From contig CAWHZU010000019.1 of assembly GCA_963833885.1 (NCBI GenBank), positions 434,001 through 498,000 of the forward strand: a stretch of DNA of 64,000 nucleotides, read 5' to 3'. Position 1 is the first letter of the stretch, and each line of letters opens with the position of its first letter. The notes beneath the pieces were generated by a model, which did no database searches, was not told the DNA's origin, and saw nothing but the letters and a program-made list of their open reading frames with translations. Source of the DNA: JASHPR01 sp963833885. GTDB lineage: Bacteria; Actinomycetota; Actinomycetes; Streptosporangiales; Streptosporangiaceae. Both the position numbers and the translations under genes were made by a program. Of this stretch, positions 1 through 8,077 are shown piece after piece.

Positions 1-12
1 GCCAGTCAGGCA

Positions 13-681
13 GTGCAGGCCGACCTGGCGGGCAGCGGTGCCCGCCCGGCCGGCCGCGGCCAGCGACGGGCCGGAAGGCGCAAGGTGGCGGTGCTCGAGG
101 CGGCGGGCCGGGTGATCGCCGAGCGGGGCGCCGACGCCACCAGGTTCGCCGACGTGGCCGCCGAGAGCGGCGTGCCGGTCAGCACGCTGCAGTACTACTT
201 CGGTTCCCGCGAGGACCTGCTGGTCGCCGCGTTCCGGCACGCGTCGGGCACCGAGATCGCGGCGCTGGAGGCCGACCTCGCCGGGCTTGACGACCCGTGG
301 CAGCAGCTCGCCCACATCGTCACCAGCGCTCTGCGCGGCTATCAGGCGGACGCGGGCGCGGCCGGGGCGGCCGGGTCTGGGCGACTGTGGATCGAGTCCT
401 GGCACTTCGGCATCAGGGACGCCGAGATGCGGGCCGATGCGCTGCGTGACTACGGCGCCTGGCGGGGGCTGGTCGCCGACGTGGTCCGGCGGGGCACCGA
501 CGCGGGCCGGTTCGCGCACCGGCTGAGCCCCGAGCAGATCGCCGTGCTCACGATCGCCCTGGTCGACGGCGTCGGCATCCCGCTCGCCCTCGACGACCCG
601 CAGATCACCCCGGACGGCGCCGTCGCGGACGTGCTGACGGCCCTCGCCGGCCTGCTGCACCCGCCCGGCGCGCCCGCGTAG
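13..681 (+). CDS. TetR/AcrR-family transcriptional regulator
   Basis: A DNA-binding repressor of the TetR family, expected to act as a dimer that releases DNA on binding a small ligand. The N-terminal helix-turn-helix lies at about residues 44-63, ending in the typical STLQYYFGSREDLL recognition-helix and linker pattern; the remaining 150 residues are the variable helical ligand domain. The frame is open back to the first base of the window, so the GTG at 13 is only the first visible start and the true start may lie outside. The downstream GntR-ABC operon is on the same strand about 100 bp away, so this regulator could control it or an upstream gene; the ligand cannot be predicted. Confidence 0.85.
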   Translation: MQADLAGSGARPAGRGQRRAGRRKVAVLEAAGRVIAERGADATRFADVAAESGVPVSTLQYYFGSREDLLVAAFRHASGTEIAALEADLAGLDDPWQQLAHIVTSALRGYQADAGAAGAAGSGRLWIESWHFGIRDAEMRADALRDYGAWRGLVADVVRRGTDAGRFAHRLSPEQIAVLTIALVDGVGIPLALDDPQITPDGAVADVLTALAGLLHPPGAPA

Positions 682-766
682 CCGCGCCACCCATCCCACT
701 CCGCGTAGCCGAGCCACCCGACCGCGAGAAGGCTTGCATCCAGCGGCCACGACGAATACCCTCTTT

Positions 767-782
767 CACTAATCGATTAGTG
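767..782. promoter_or_regulatory. 16-bp perfect palindrome, probable GntR operator
   Basis: CACTAATCGATTAGTG is a perfect palindrome that overlaps the GTG start of the GntR gene. It is AT-rich compared with its surroundings. YtrA-type GntR regulators usually bind a palindrome at their own promoter, so autoregulation of the regulator-ABC operon is the simplest reading (inference). Confidence 0.6.
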
Positions 783-1187
783 GAAGAGGTGATCCTCATC
801 GAGTTCCAGCTCGACACCGCCTCGGGTGTCGCCACCTACCTCCAGCTGGCCCAGCAGGTCCGCGATGCCCTGCGGCTCGGCCTGCTGGAGCCGGGCGACC
901 GGCTGCCGACCGCGCAGCAGGTCGTCGCCAAGCTGGCGATCAACCCGAACACGGTGCTCAAGGCCTACCGCGACCTGGAGCGGGAGGGCCTGGTGCGGGG
1001 CCGACCGGGCATGGGGACGTTCGTCATCCGGACACTGCCCGGCACCGATCCCGCCGCGCAGCGACGGTTCCTCGCCGCCATGACCGACCTGCTGCGCTCG
1101 GCGCGGTCGGCGGGCCTGAGACCTGACGACATCGAGTCGATCTACCGGACCGCGGTCCGCAACTGCTTTACGGAGGGAGTGGCGTGA
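780..1187 (+). CDS. GntR-family regulator, YtrA subfamily
   Basis: A short (135 aa) winged-helix repressor. The winged helix spans about residues 15-80, with the typical GDRLPTAQQVVAKLAINPNTV and YRDLEREGLV segments, ending in the wing turn GMGTFVI; only a short C-terminal helical dimerisation region follows, which is the mark of the YtrA subgroup. The GTG start at 780 overlaps a perfect palindrome; a second in-frame GTG at 789 is possible. Its stop overlaps the GTG of the ABC ATPase by 4 bp. In this subfamily the regulator typically represses its own ABC transporter operon, often induced by cell-wall-active compounds; that role is inferred here. Confidence 0.85.
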   Translation: MEEVILIEFQLDTASGVATYLQLAQQVRDALRLGLLEPGDRLPTAQQVVAKLAINPNTVLKAYRDLEREGLVRGRPGMGTFVIRTLPGTDPAAQRRFLAAMTDLLRSARSAGLRPDDIESIYRTAVRNCFTEGVA

Positions 1188-2080
1188 ACACTGTCATCGA
1201 GGCCAGCGGCCTGGGCAAGCGCTACGGGCGGCGGTGGGCGCTCGCCGACTGCACCCTGGCGGTCCCCACCGGGCGGGTGACCGGGCTGGTCGGGCCGAAC
1301 GGAGCGGGCAAGTCCACCCTGCTGCAGCTGGCCGCCGGGCTGCTCGAACCGGACTCGGGAGGGATCACGGTCCTGGGCGAGCCTCCTGCCCGCACCCCGG
1401 CGCAGCTCGGCCGGGTCGGTGTCCTCGCCCAGGACGCGCCGGTCTACGCGGGGCTTTCCGTCGCCGGCCACCTGCGCATGGGCGCGTGGCTCAACCATGG
1501 CTGGGACACCGAGTTCGCCAAGCGCCGCATCAGCGACCTTGGCCTTGACCTCCGGCAGCGGGCCGGGTCGCTGTCCGGCGGCCAGCGCGCCCAGCTCGCC
1601 CTCACCCTGGCGACCGCCAAGCGGCCCGAGCTGCTGCTGCTGGATGAGCCGGTCGCGAGCCTGGACCCCCTCGCACGGCGGGAGTTCCTGCGGGACCTTA
1701 TGGAGACCGTCGCCGAGCAGCAGGTCAGCGTCGTGCTGTCCTCGCACCTGATCGCCGACATCGAGCGGGTCTGCGACTACCTCATCGTCCTCACTGCCTC
1801 CCGGGTGCGGCTGGCCGGGGAGACCGAGGCGCTGCTGGCGACGCACCACCGGCTGTCCGGTCCCCGCCGAGACCCCCGCACGCTCCCGGCGAGCTGGGAG
1901 GTCATCGAGGAAAGCCACGCCGGCAAGCAGAGCACGCTGCTGGTCCGCACCTCCGAGCCGGTCCTCGACCCGGCCTGGACCGTCCGGCCGGTCAGCCTGG
2001 AGGACCTGGTCCTCGCCTACATGAGCCAGCCGGGCAACGCCGCGAGCGCCGACCTGGCCGGATTGGAGATCGCATCATGA
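1184..2080 (+). CDS. ABC transporter ATP-binding protein (YtrB-like)
   Basis: ATPase subunit of an ABC-2 type exporter, 298 aa. Walker A GPNGAGKST is at residues 37-45, the signature LSGGQ at 130-134, Walker B LLLLDEP at about 150-156, followed by a D-loop and the H-loop histidine in LSSHL. All nucleotide-binding elements are intact. The start overlaps the GntR stop, and the permease start overlaps this stop (ATGA), so the three genes form a translationally coupled operon. A role in antibiotic or peptide export or stress response is inferred from the YtrA-type neighbour; the substrate is unknown. Confidence 0.9.
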   Translation: MNTVIEASGLGKRYGRRWALADCTLAVPTGRVTGLVGPNGAGKSTLLQLAAGLLEPDSGGITVLGEPPARTPAQLGRVGVLAQDAPVYAGLSVAGHLRMGAWLNHGWDTEFAKRRISDLGLDLRQRAGSLSGGQRAQLALTLATAKRPELLLLDEPVASLDPLARREFLRDLMETVAEQQVSVVLSSHLIADIERVCDYLIVLTASRVRLAGETEALLATHHRLSGPRRDPRTLPASWEVIEESHAGKQSTLLVRTSEPVLDPAWTVRPVSLEDLVLAYMSQPGNAASADLAGLEIAS

Positions 2081-3144
2081 TCCGCTTCGCCTGGACCCGG
2101 TTCCGCACCCAGGCCGCGGTGGGCGCCGGCATGCTGGCCATCGCCGCCACCGCCCTGCTGGTGACCGGGATCCAGCTCGCCCACGCCTACGACGCCGCCG
2201 CTGCCGCCTGCAAGCAGCACGGCAACTGCGCGGGCCTGTTCAACGCCTTCCTCACGCAGGGCTACTTCACGGCCGGCAAGCTACTGGAGGCCGTCGGCCT
2301 CGCCGTCCCTGGCCTGATCGGGATGTTCTGGGGGGCGCCGCTGGTCGCCCGCGAGCTTGAGACCGGCACCTTCCGCCTGGCGTGGACCCAGAGCGTCACC
2401 CGGACCCGCTGGCTGGCCGCCAAGCTCGCCATCGCCGGCGTGGCCGCCATCGCCGCCGGCGAGCTGTTCACCTTCATGGTGAACTGGTGGTCCAGCCCCA
2501 TCCACAAGGCGAGCGCGGGTTATACCGCGTTCACGTCCGGCAGCTTCCATTCGGGCGTCGCGCCGGCCGGGTACGCGGCGTTCGCGTTCGCCCTCGGTGT
2601 CACCGCCGGGCTCTTGATCCGCCGCACCCTGCCCGCGATGGCCGTCACCCTCGCCGTCTTCACCGCCGTCATCATCGCCTTCCCCATCTGGGTGCGGCCC
2701 CACCTCATCCCGCCCGCCCGGACCACCTCGGCGCTCAGCCTGGCATCGGTCGCCGTGACGGGATCTAACGCCGACGGGCACCTGATCCTGACGACGAACA
2801 CGGCTGCGGGCCTGCCCGGCGCCTGGGTCATCTCCAGCCAGGTCACCAGCCCGGACGGCCGCGCCGCCTCCAGCGAGCCAGGCGGGCCCTGCGGCACCCC
2901 ATCGGCATCGGCCCAGGCATGCAACGGCTACATCGAAAGCCTTCACCTCCGGCAGACCGTTACCTACGAGCCCGCGAGCCGCTACTGGGCCTTCCAGTGG
3001 GTCGAGACCGCGATCTACCTCGCCCTCGCCCTCGCCCTCGCCGGCTTCTGCTTCTGGTGGATCAACCGCAACCGCTCCGCGGAACTAAACATCCGGCGCC
3101 GCCGCACCCGCCAGCCGGCCCCGGCACTCCAGGGTCCCGCGTGA
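2077..3144 (+). CDS. ABC-2 type transporter permease
   Basis: Integral membrane partner of the preceding ATPase, 355 aa. It has an N-terminal membrane segment (about residues 10-32), further segments near 65-85, 110-130, 160-180 and 185-205, a large extracytoplasmic loop around residues 210-305 rich in Ser, Thr and Gly, and a last membrane segment just before the basic C-terminus. The sequence ELETGTFRLAWTQSVTRTRW is typical of actinobacterial permeases of this kind. It starts within the ATPase stop codon. No export substrate can be assigned. Confidence 0.85.
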   Translation: MIRFAWTRFRTQAAVGAGMLAIAATALLVTGIQLAHAYDAAAAACKQHGNCAGLFNAFLTQGYFTAGKLLEAVGLAVPGLIGMFWGAPLVARELETGTFRLAWTQSVTRTRWLAAKLAIAGVAAIAAGELFTFMVNWWSSPIHKASAGYTAFTSGSFHSGVAPAGYAAFAFALGVTAGLLIRRTLPAMAVTLAVFTAVIIAFPIWVRPHLIPPARTTSALSLASVAVTGSNADGHLILTTNTAAGLPGAWVISSQVTSPDGRAASSEPGGPCGTPSASAQACNGYIESLHLRQTVTYEPASRYWAFQWVETAIYLALALALAGFCFWWINRNRSAELNIRRRRTRQPAPALQGPA

Positions 3145-3235
3145 CCCCACACGATCCCGTGGTATCCGTGGCCAACTAACGATCTTTAACGGCGCAGCCG
3201 CCTATACAGGTCTTTCCCCCAGATCATGGAAAACC

Positions 3236-3251
3236 GGGCTCTCGGGAGCCC
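3236..3251. terminator. Possible weak terminator hairpin
   Basis: GGGCTC and GAGCCC pair around a TCGG tetraloop between the convergent ABC permease and phosphonatase-like genes. The stem is only 6 bp and no T-run follows, so this is a tentative call. Confidence 0.35.
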
Positions 3252-3263
3252 CGTGGACCGGAG

Positions 3264-3944
3264 TCAGGCGCCGACGAGGGGGATCAGGTCGGCGATCGTG
3301 TCCAGGATCACCGGCGCCTTGGCCTGCTCGAGTTCCTCGCGGGTGGAGGAGCCGGTGAGCACACCGGCCACCAGGCCAGCGCCGGCCCGCAGCCCGGATT
3401 CGACGTCGCTGGGCGTGTCCCCGGCCACGGCGAGTTCGCCGACCGCTCCCCCGCCCAGCCGCAGCAGCGCGGTGAGCGGCAGATCTGGCCACGGGCGGCC
3501 CCGGCCGGCGTCGGCGGGCGAGAGCACCAGGTCGACCAGTGGCCGCCAGCCGAGCGCGTCGAGCAGGGCATCCCTGGTCGCCGGCGAGAACCCGGTGGCC
3601 AGGCACACCTTGATCCCAGCCGCGCGCAACGCGCCGAAGGTCTCGGTCGCGCCCGGCAACGGCTCGACGTCGCCGCCCCGCACCGAGCGGGCGTAGTGCT
3701 CCTCGAACGCGGCGTTGGCCTGCTGCGCGGCGTCCTCGGCGCCGAGGATGTGCCGGAACACCTCGATCTTCGACTGGCCCATGGTCTGGCGCACGTACGC
3801 CAGCGCGTCGTCGTAACCCTGCGTGCCCTCGGGCAGCCCGAACTGCTCCACCGCGGCGGAAAACGCGGCGATCACGCTGCCGTCGTCGGCAACCGTGGTG
3901 CCCGCCATGTCCAGGCAGGCGATGGTGATCGGCGTCGCTGTCAC
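3264..3944 (-). CDS. Phosphonatase-like HAD hydrolase (PhnX-like)
   Basis: A 226-aa HAD-superfamily hydrolase resembling phosphonoacetaldehyde hydrolase, which cleaves the C-P bond. HAD motif I is DMAGTT (Asp12 nucleophile, Ala14 in place of the second Asp as in phosphonatases); motif II is in CLATGFS; motif IV is VAGDTPSDVESG. A lysine at about residue 59 in TMGQSK sits where the phosphonatase cap-domain Schiff-base lysine occurs. It matches the phosphonatase-like family (recalled as TIGR03351) that pairs with the FAD oxidoreductase encoded immediately upstream. The GTG start overlaps that gene's stop by 4 bp and follows a GAGGAG ribosome site. The exact substrate (phosphonoacetaldehyde or a hydroxylated analogue) is not settled by sequence. 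Confidence 0.8.
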   Translation of the reverse strand: MTATPITIACLDMAGTTVADDGSVIAAFSAAVEQFGLPEGTQGYDDALAYVRQTMGQSKIEVFRHILGAEDAAQQANAAFEEHYARSVRGGDVEPLPGATETFGALRAAGIKVCLATGFSPATRDALLDALGWRPLVDLVLSPADAGRGRPWPDLPLTALLRLGGGAVGELAVAGDTPSDVESGLRAGAGLVAGVLTGSSTREELEQAKAPVILDTIADLIPLVGA

Positions 3945-5059
3945 GTGAATGTCTCCTCGGCGATAGCAGGTGCGCAGGTCATGCCCCGGCCGCCCGGTCC
4001 GGTGACCAGGATGACGCCCGGCGCGATCTGGGATCTGTGGTACAGCTCGGTGCCGGTGACCTGGCTGTAGACGCCGGCCCAGCGTCGCTGCGTCGGCGGC
4101 AGCGGCGAGCCGAGCAGCTTCTGCGCCCTTGCCCGCAGGTGGTCGTAGGCGTCCTCGTCCACGTCGAACGCGAACGGCTCGTTGTATTCGTGCGTGTCGC
4201 CGATCGTGAGGCCGCCGTCGAGCCGCTGTACGAGCAGCAGCTGCGCCGCCGTGGCCGCGGCTGCCGGTGCCTGCGGCCCCAGCCTGGCCCTGCCGGGCAG
4301 GTCGAAGGCCGGGTAGTAGCGCAGCGAGTCGCCGTCGGCCACCGAGGTGGTCAGCCGGCCGTCGAATGGCCCGGTCTGCATCATCTGCAGGCGGACCCGC
4401 CGCACCGGCGGCCGCTGGTGGCCGGCCAGGTGCGGGCCTGCGACGCCGGTGTGGTTGGCGCCGGTGGCGATCACCACCAGATCGCCGCGGTGCCACTCGC
4501 CGGTGTGGTCGCGGACGGCGTGCGGCGCGATCTCGACCGCCTCGCGGCCAGCCAGCCAGCGGTACCCGGCCGATGTGCCTGCGCCGGCCAGCAGGTGCTC
4601 GCGGACCGCGGGCAGCACGAGCCGCGGCTCGACCGCGCCATCCCTGCGGCAGCGCAGCGCGCCGGCGAACTCGCCGCGCAGCGCCGGGTTGACCTCGCGG
4701 GCTGCTGCCGCGTCGAGGACCTCGAACCCGCGGACCGGGGCGTCCGGCAGCGCGGCCGCCTCCTTCAGCAGCCTTAGTTCCGCCTCACCGCTTGCCACCG
4801 TCAGCGAGCCGTTCGGCCGGAAGCCGGTCCCGGGCACCTCGGCGGCCAGCTCCTCCCAGCCAGCCCTGGCCCGCAGCGCCAGGCTCAGCTCCGGCCCGGG
4901 AGCGCGGCCGCTGACCCAGATCAGGCCGAAGTTACGGACGCTCGCGCCGCGCGGCTCGGGCTCGCGCTCGATGTGCAGCACGTCGAGCCCGCGCCGCCGG
5001 GCGGACACCGCGTGCATCGTGCCGAGCACCCCGCCGCCGACCACCACCACACGTTCCAC
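3941..5059 (-). CDS. FAD-dependent oxidoreductase, HpnW-type, aminophosphonate catabolism
   Basis: A 372-aa member of the D-amino-acid-oxidase-like flavoprotein fold. The N-terminus has the FAD-binding Rossmann motif VVVGGGVLG followed by an acidic strand end (IERE), and the C-terminus has the second FAD-contact motif GPGGRGMT. The pairing with a PhnX-like hydrolase is the defining context of the HpnW family (recalled as TIGR03364), proposed to oxidise an aminophosphonate or N-methylated aminophosphonate to the aldehyde that the hydrolase then cleaves. The GTG start is preceded by AGGAGG. No phosphonate transporter or regulator is visible nearby, so this would be a minimal two-gene catabolic unit. 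Confidence 0.8.
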   Translation of the reverse strand: MERVVVVGGGVLGTMHAVSARRRGLDVLHIEREPEPRGASVRNFGLIWVSGRAPGPELSLALRARAGWEELAAEVPGTGFRPNGSLTVASGEAELRLLKEAAALPDAPVRGFEVLDAAAAREVNPALRGEFAGALRCRRDGAVEPRLVLPAVREHLLAGAGTSAGYRWLAGREAVEIAPHAVRDHTGEWHRGDLVVIATGANHTGVAGPHLAGHQRPPVRRVRLQMMQTGPFDGRLTTSVADGDSLRYYPAFDLPGRARLGPQAPAAAATAAQLLLVQRLDGGLTIGDTHEYNEPFAFDVDEDAYDHLRARAQKLLGSPLPPTQRRWAGVYSQVTGTELYHRSQIAPGVILVTGPGGRGMTCAPAIAEETFT

Positions 5060-5235
5060 GGCCCGGTGTCCTCCTGCTGCTGCTAGTCGGCCCAGTCAAT
5101 CGTGCCGCGATGACGCCCCGGTGAACAGCCGGCCACACAGGGGCAGCGAAGCCGGCCCCGCTGGCAACCCGGCCGCCAACGTGCCTACGCTGGCCTCGCG
5201 CCCTGCAGGCGAAAAGCGGACATGACGGAGGCGGC

Positions 5236-5970
5236 ATGGCTGACGTACTGGGAATTGACATCGGCGGCACGGGCATCAAGGCGGCGCCGGTCGACCTGAG
5301 CGCGGGAAAGCTGACCGCCGAGCGCGTCAAGATCGATACTCCGCACCCGTCCGTGCCGGACGCGGTCGCCGAGGTGGTTCGCCGGCAGGTGGCGGGCTTC
5401 TCCTGGACCGGCCCGGTCGGCATCACGTTCCCCGGCGTCGTGATAGACAGCGTTATCAGGACCGCCGCCAACGTCGACAAGTCGTGGATCGACGTCGACG
5501 CCCGCGAGTTGTTCGGCCGGGTGACGGGCCAGCCGGTCACCGTGATCAACGACGCCGATGCCGCGGGGCTTGCCGAGATGAAGTTCGGCGCGGGCGTCGG
5601 CCAGAAGGGCACCGTGCTGATGCTGACCCTGGGCACCGGGATCGGCAGCGCGCTGTTCATCGACGGCATCCTGGTGCCGAACACCGAATTCGGCCACATC
5701 GAGATCCGCGGCAAGGACGCGGAGAAGCGCGCCTCCGAGCTGGTCCGGGAAGAGCACGACATGAGCTGGGGCAAGTGGGCCGGGCGGGTGGATGAGTACC
5801 TGGAGCACATGGAGCAGCTGCTGTCCCCCCAGCTGATCATCATCGGCGGCGGCATCAGCAAGAAGTCGGAGAAGTTCCTGCCGTTGCTGACCGGGCTGCG
5901 CGCCAAGGTCGTGCCGGCGGGCATGCTCAACGACGCGGGCATCGTCGGCGCTGCGATGGCGGCCGCCTGA
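5236..5970 (+). CDS. ppgK: Polyphosphate glucokinase
   Basis: Phosphorylates glucose to glucose-6-phosphate using inorganic polyphosphate, and in many actinobacteria also ATP. The 244-aa protein is a ROK-family kinase: phosphate-binding loop DIGGTGIK at about residues 7-14, catalytic Asp in INDADAAG, the second phosphate loop in LTLGTGIGSALF, and the adenosine-type motif IIGGGISKK near the C-terminus. Actinobacterial PpgK proteins show the same length and the FGHIEIRGKDAE stretch. The ATG is preceded by GGAGG. It is divergent from the phosphonate gene pair and followed by a strong hairpin terminator. Confidence 0.92.
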   Translation: MADVLGIDIGGTGIKAAPVDLSAGKLTAERVKIDTPHPSVPDAVAEVVRRQVAGFSWTGPVGITFPGVVIDSVIRTAANVDKSWIDVDARELFGRVTGQPVTVINDADAAGLAEMKFGAGVGQKGTVLMLTLGTGIGSALFIDGILVPNTEFGHIEIRGKDAEKRASELVREEHDMSWGKWAGRVDEYLEHMEQLLSPQLIIIGGGISKKSEKFLPLLTGLRAKVVPAGMLNDAGIVGAAMAAA

Positions 5971-6060
5971 TCGTGTTGTTGACGTTACACGTAGTCATTC
6001 ATCTGTTACGATCTGTGAAGGCCTTGACAGCAACGCCTGTCAGCCTTCCCCGGGGGCACA

Positions 6061-6097
6061 GATGTGGCCCGGCCGCTCCCCGCGGCCGGGCCACATC
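6061..6097. terminator. Strong hairpin terminator after ppgK
   Basis: A perfect 16-bp inverted repeat (GATGTGGCCCGGCCGC and its complement) around a 5-nt loop lies between ppgK and a convergent membrane-protein gene. There is no T-run, as is common for actinobacterial terminators; it could work in both directions. Confidence 0.8.
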
Positions 6098-6128
6098 GCG
6101 TTCCGGCGCGGCCGCCAGGACTGGCCGT

Positions 6129-6767
6129 TTAGCCGACGGGCCCCCCGGTCCCGGGGACCGGAGACGGCCCAGGCGGGCCGTACGAGACCCGCGCCCGGGC
6201 TGCCTGGCGCTCCCTGAGCTGACTGACCACCTCGATACCCCCGGCGGTCAGGCCGGCGAACAACGACCAGAACGCGAGCGCGCCGATGCCGCCGAGTGAG
6301 AGCGGCGCCTGCACCAGCACGCCCGACTGGCCAACCTCGAGGGCGTGGTTGAAGCCGGCGGTGCCGGACTGCTGCCCGATCCACATCGCAATCAGGGCGG
6401 CGGGAAGCCCGGCGACCACGACAGCGGCCATTGCGAACGGGCCGTGCCGCCGGACCGTGAGCACGTACCCGAGCAGGCCGGAGACGATGCCGCCGACCGC
6501 CGTCAGCAGGGTGAACCAGCCATCCGCCGCGATGAACGCGTTGGTCTCCGGGTTCACCACGTCGGCGGAGCCGCGGCCGGCTACGACCGCGAGCGCGCGC
6601 GGCGCCACCGCGGCCCAGGTGAACCCCGCCGCGACGCCGAGCAGCGCCGTTCCCACCAGCACGGCGGCCACCGCAACCACAACCGCGGGCATGCCGAGCA
6701 CCAGCCCACTGCCGGGCCGGCGCCGGTCCGGGCCTGGCGGAATCTCAAGCTGACTGGGTTCGGCCAT
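6129..6767 (-). CDS. Membrane protein of unknown function, DUF2567-like
   Basis: A 212-aa protein with four predicted membrane segments at roughly residues 25-50, 85-105, 110-135 and 165-185, a conserved-looking extracytoplasmic stretch NPETNAFIAADGWF, and a cytoplasmic Pro/Gly-rich tail. It resembles the actinobacterial DUF2567 family, but this is recalled from pattern only. The start ATG at 6767 is chosen because the longer frame upstream is Arg/Gly-rich and looks non-coding; no strong ribosome site is seen. No function is known and the neighbours give no clue. Confidence 0.6.
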   Translation of the reverse strand: MAEPSQLEIPPGPDRRRPGSGLVLGMPAVVVAVAAVLVGTALLGVAAGFTWAAVAPRALAVVAGRGSADVVNPETNAFIAADGWFTLLTAVGGIVSGLLGYVLTVRRHGPFAMAAVVVAGLPAALIAMWIGQQSGTAGFNHALEVGQSGVLVQAPLSLGGIGALAFWSLFAGLTAGGIEVVSQLRERQAARARVSYGPPGPSPVPGTGGPVG

Positions 6768-7103
6768 CCTGCGCAGCAGGGTACGTGACCGCCCGCCCCG
6801 GCCGACCCGCGGCCACCCGTGCCGCCCGGCTTTCTGCCGTACGGGCAGGTCGCGGCGACCTTCGCGTGCTGGCCGGTATCCGGCGCCTTCCGGCATGTCC
6901 GGATATGAGATAATCCGGGACAGGGAGGGGCGGTTAAATCACTTGACCGACCCTGGCCTATATTGATATCACTTTTTAATAGACACGCTAGCTGGACATC
7001 ACGGGGCGCTGAGGAAACTTGCTAGCTTAGGCCGGGGCGCTGCAGTTCGCCCGCGATCCCCAGTTGGCCCGCGATCTCCGAACTCGCACAAGGAAGCAGC
7101 TGC
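6768..7103. other. Intergenic region upstream of the second ABC exporter
   Basis: About 335 bp without a credible gene. The part from about 6900 to 7030 is markedly AT-rich for this genome and contains TTGACC at 6943-6948, a run of T around 6973-6977 and two GCTAGCT words, so it probably holds the promoter of the ABC operon. No -35/-10 pair with correct spacing could be fixed. Confidence 0.4.
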
Positions 7104-8077
7104 ATGATCGAAGTACGCGATCTCACCAAGCGATACGGCGAAAAACTGGCCGTCGACAACCTGAGCTTCACCGTCGAGGCGGGCCGGGTGACGGGGTTCC
7201 TCGGGCCGAACGGCGCGGGCAAGTCCACCACGATGCGGCTGATTCTGGGCCTCGACTACCCGGAGTCCGGGACCGCGACCATCAACGGCCGGCCGTACCA
7301 CGACCTGGCCAACCCGCTGACCACCGTCGGCGCCCTGCTCGAGGCGAAGTCGGTGCACCCGGGCCGCAGCGCCCGGAACCACCTGCTGTTCCTCGCGCAG
7401 TCGCAGGGGCTGCCGCGTACCCGGGTGGACGAGGTGCTCGATCTGGTCGGCCTGCGCGAGGTGGCCAACCAGCGGGCCGCTCGTTCTCGCTCGGCATGAG
7501 CCAGCGGCTCGGCATCGCCGCGGCCCTGCTCGGCGACCCGCAGGTCCTCCTTCTCGACGAGCCCGTGAACGGCCTCGACCCCGAGGGCGTGCTGTGGATC
7601 AGGAACCTGATGAAGCAGCTGGCGTCCGAGGGCCGGACGATCCTGGTGTCCAGCCACCTGATGAACGAGATGGCGGTCACCGCCGACTACCTGATCGTGA
7701 TCGGCCGGGGTCGGCTCATCACCGAGTCGACCACGGACGAGGTGATCTCCCGCAGCGCCGACAAGTCGGTCCGGGTGCGCGCCCCCGAGAGGGAGCGGCT
7801 GACACAGCTGATCACCGAGGCTGGCGGCAAGGTCACGGCCGGCGGCCCGCCCAGGCCTGGCGATCCCCCCAACGGCAACGGCGCCGAGCTGCTGACGGTC
7901 ACCGGGCTGGAGGCGGCCCGGATCGGCGAGATCGCGGCCGCCAAGGCGGTCGTGCTGCACGAGCTGACCCCGATGGCCTCGCTCGAGGAGGCGTTCATGG
8001 AGCTGACGTCCGGCAGCCTGGAGTTCGGCCAGCACGGCCCGGCTCCGGTGAGCGCGGCCGAAGGGAGCACCCGATGA
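7104..8077 (+). CDS. ABC transporter ATP-binding protein, interrupted by a frameshift
   Basis: ATPase of an ABC-2 exporter of the BcrA/DrrA type. The first part (7104 to about 7480) has Walker A GPNGAGKST at about residues 33-41; the second part (from about 7478, one frame over) resumes exactly with the signature SLGMSQRLGIA, Walker B VLLLDEP and the H-loop SSHL. The two halves join without loss if one G is restored near 7476-7482 in GGGCCGCTCG. As written, translation stops at 7499 after an out-of-frame tail. This is either a one-base sequence error or a recent inactivation. The permease start overlaps the stop (ATGA). Substrate unknown; family members export antibiotics or lipids. Confidence 0.8.

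Noticed and set aside
3945..4496. Upstream extension of the phosphonatase-like frame
   Set aside because: It lies inside the FAD oxidoreductase gene in another frame; the GTG at 3944 with GAGGAG and a 4-bp overlap is the real start.
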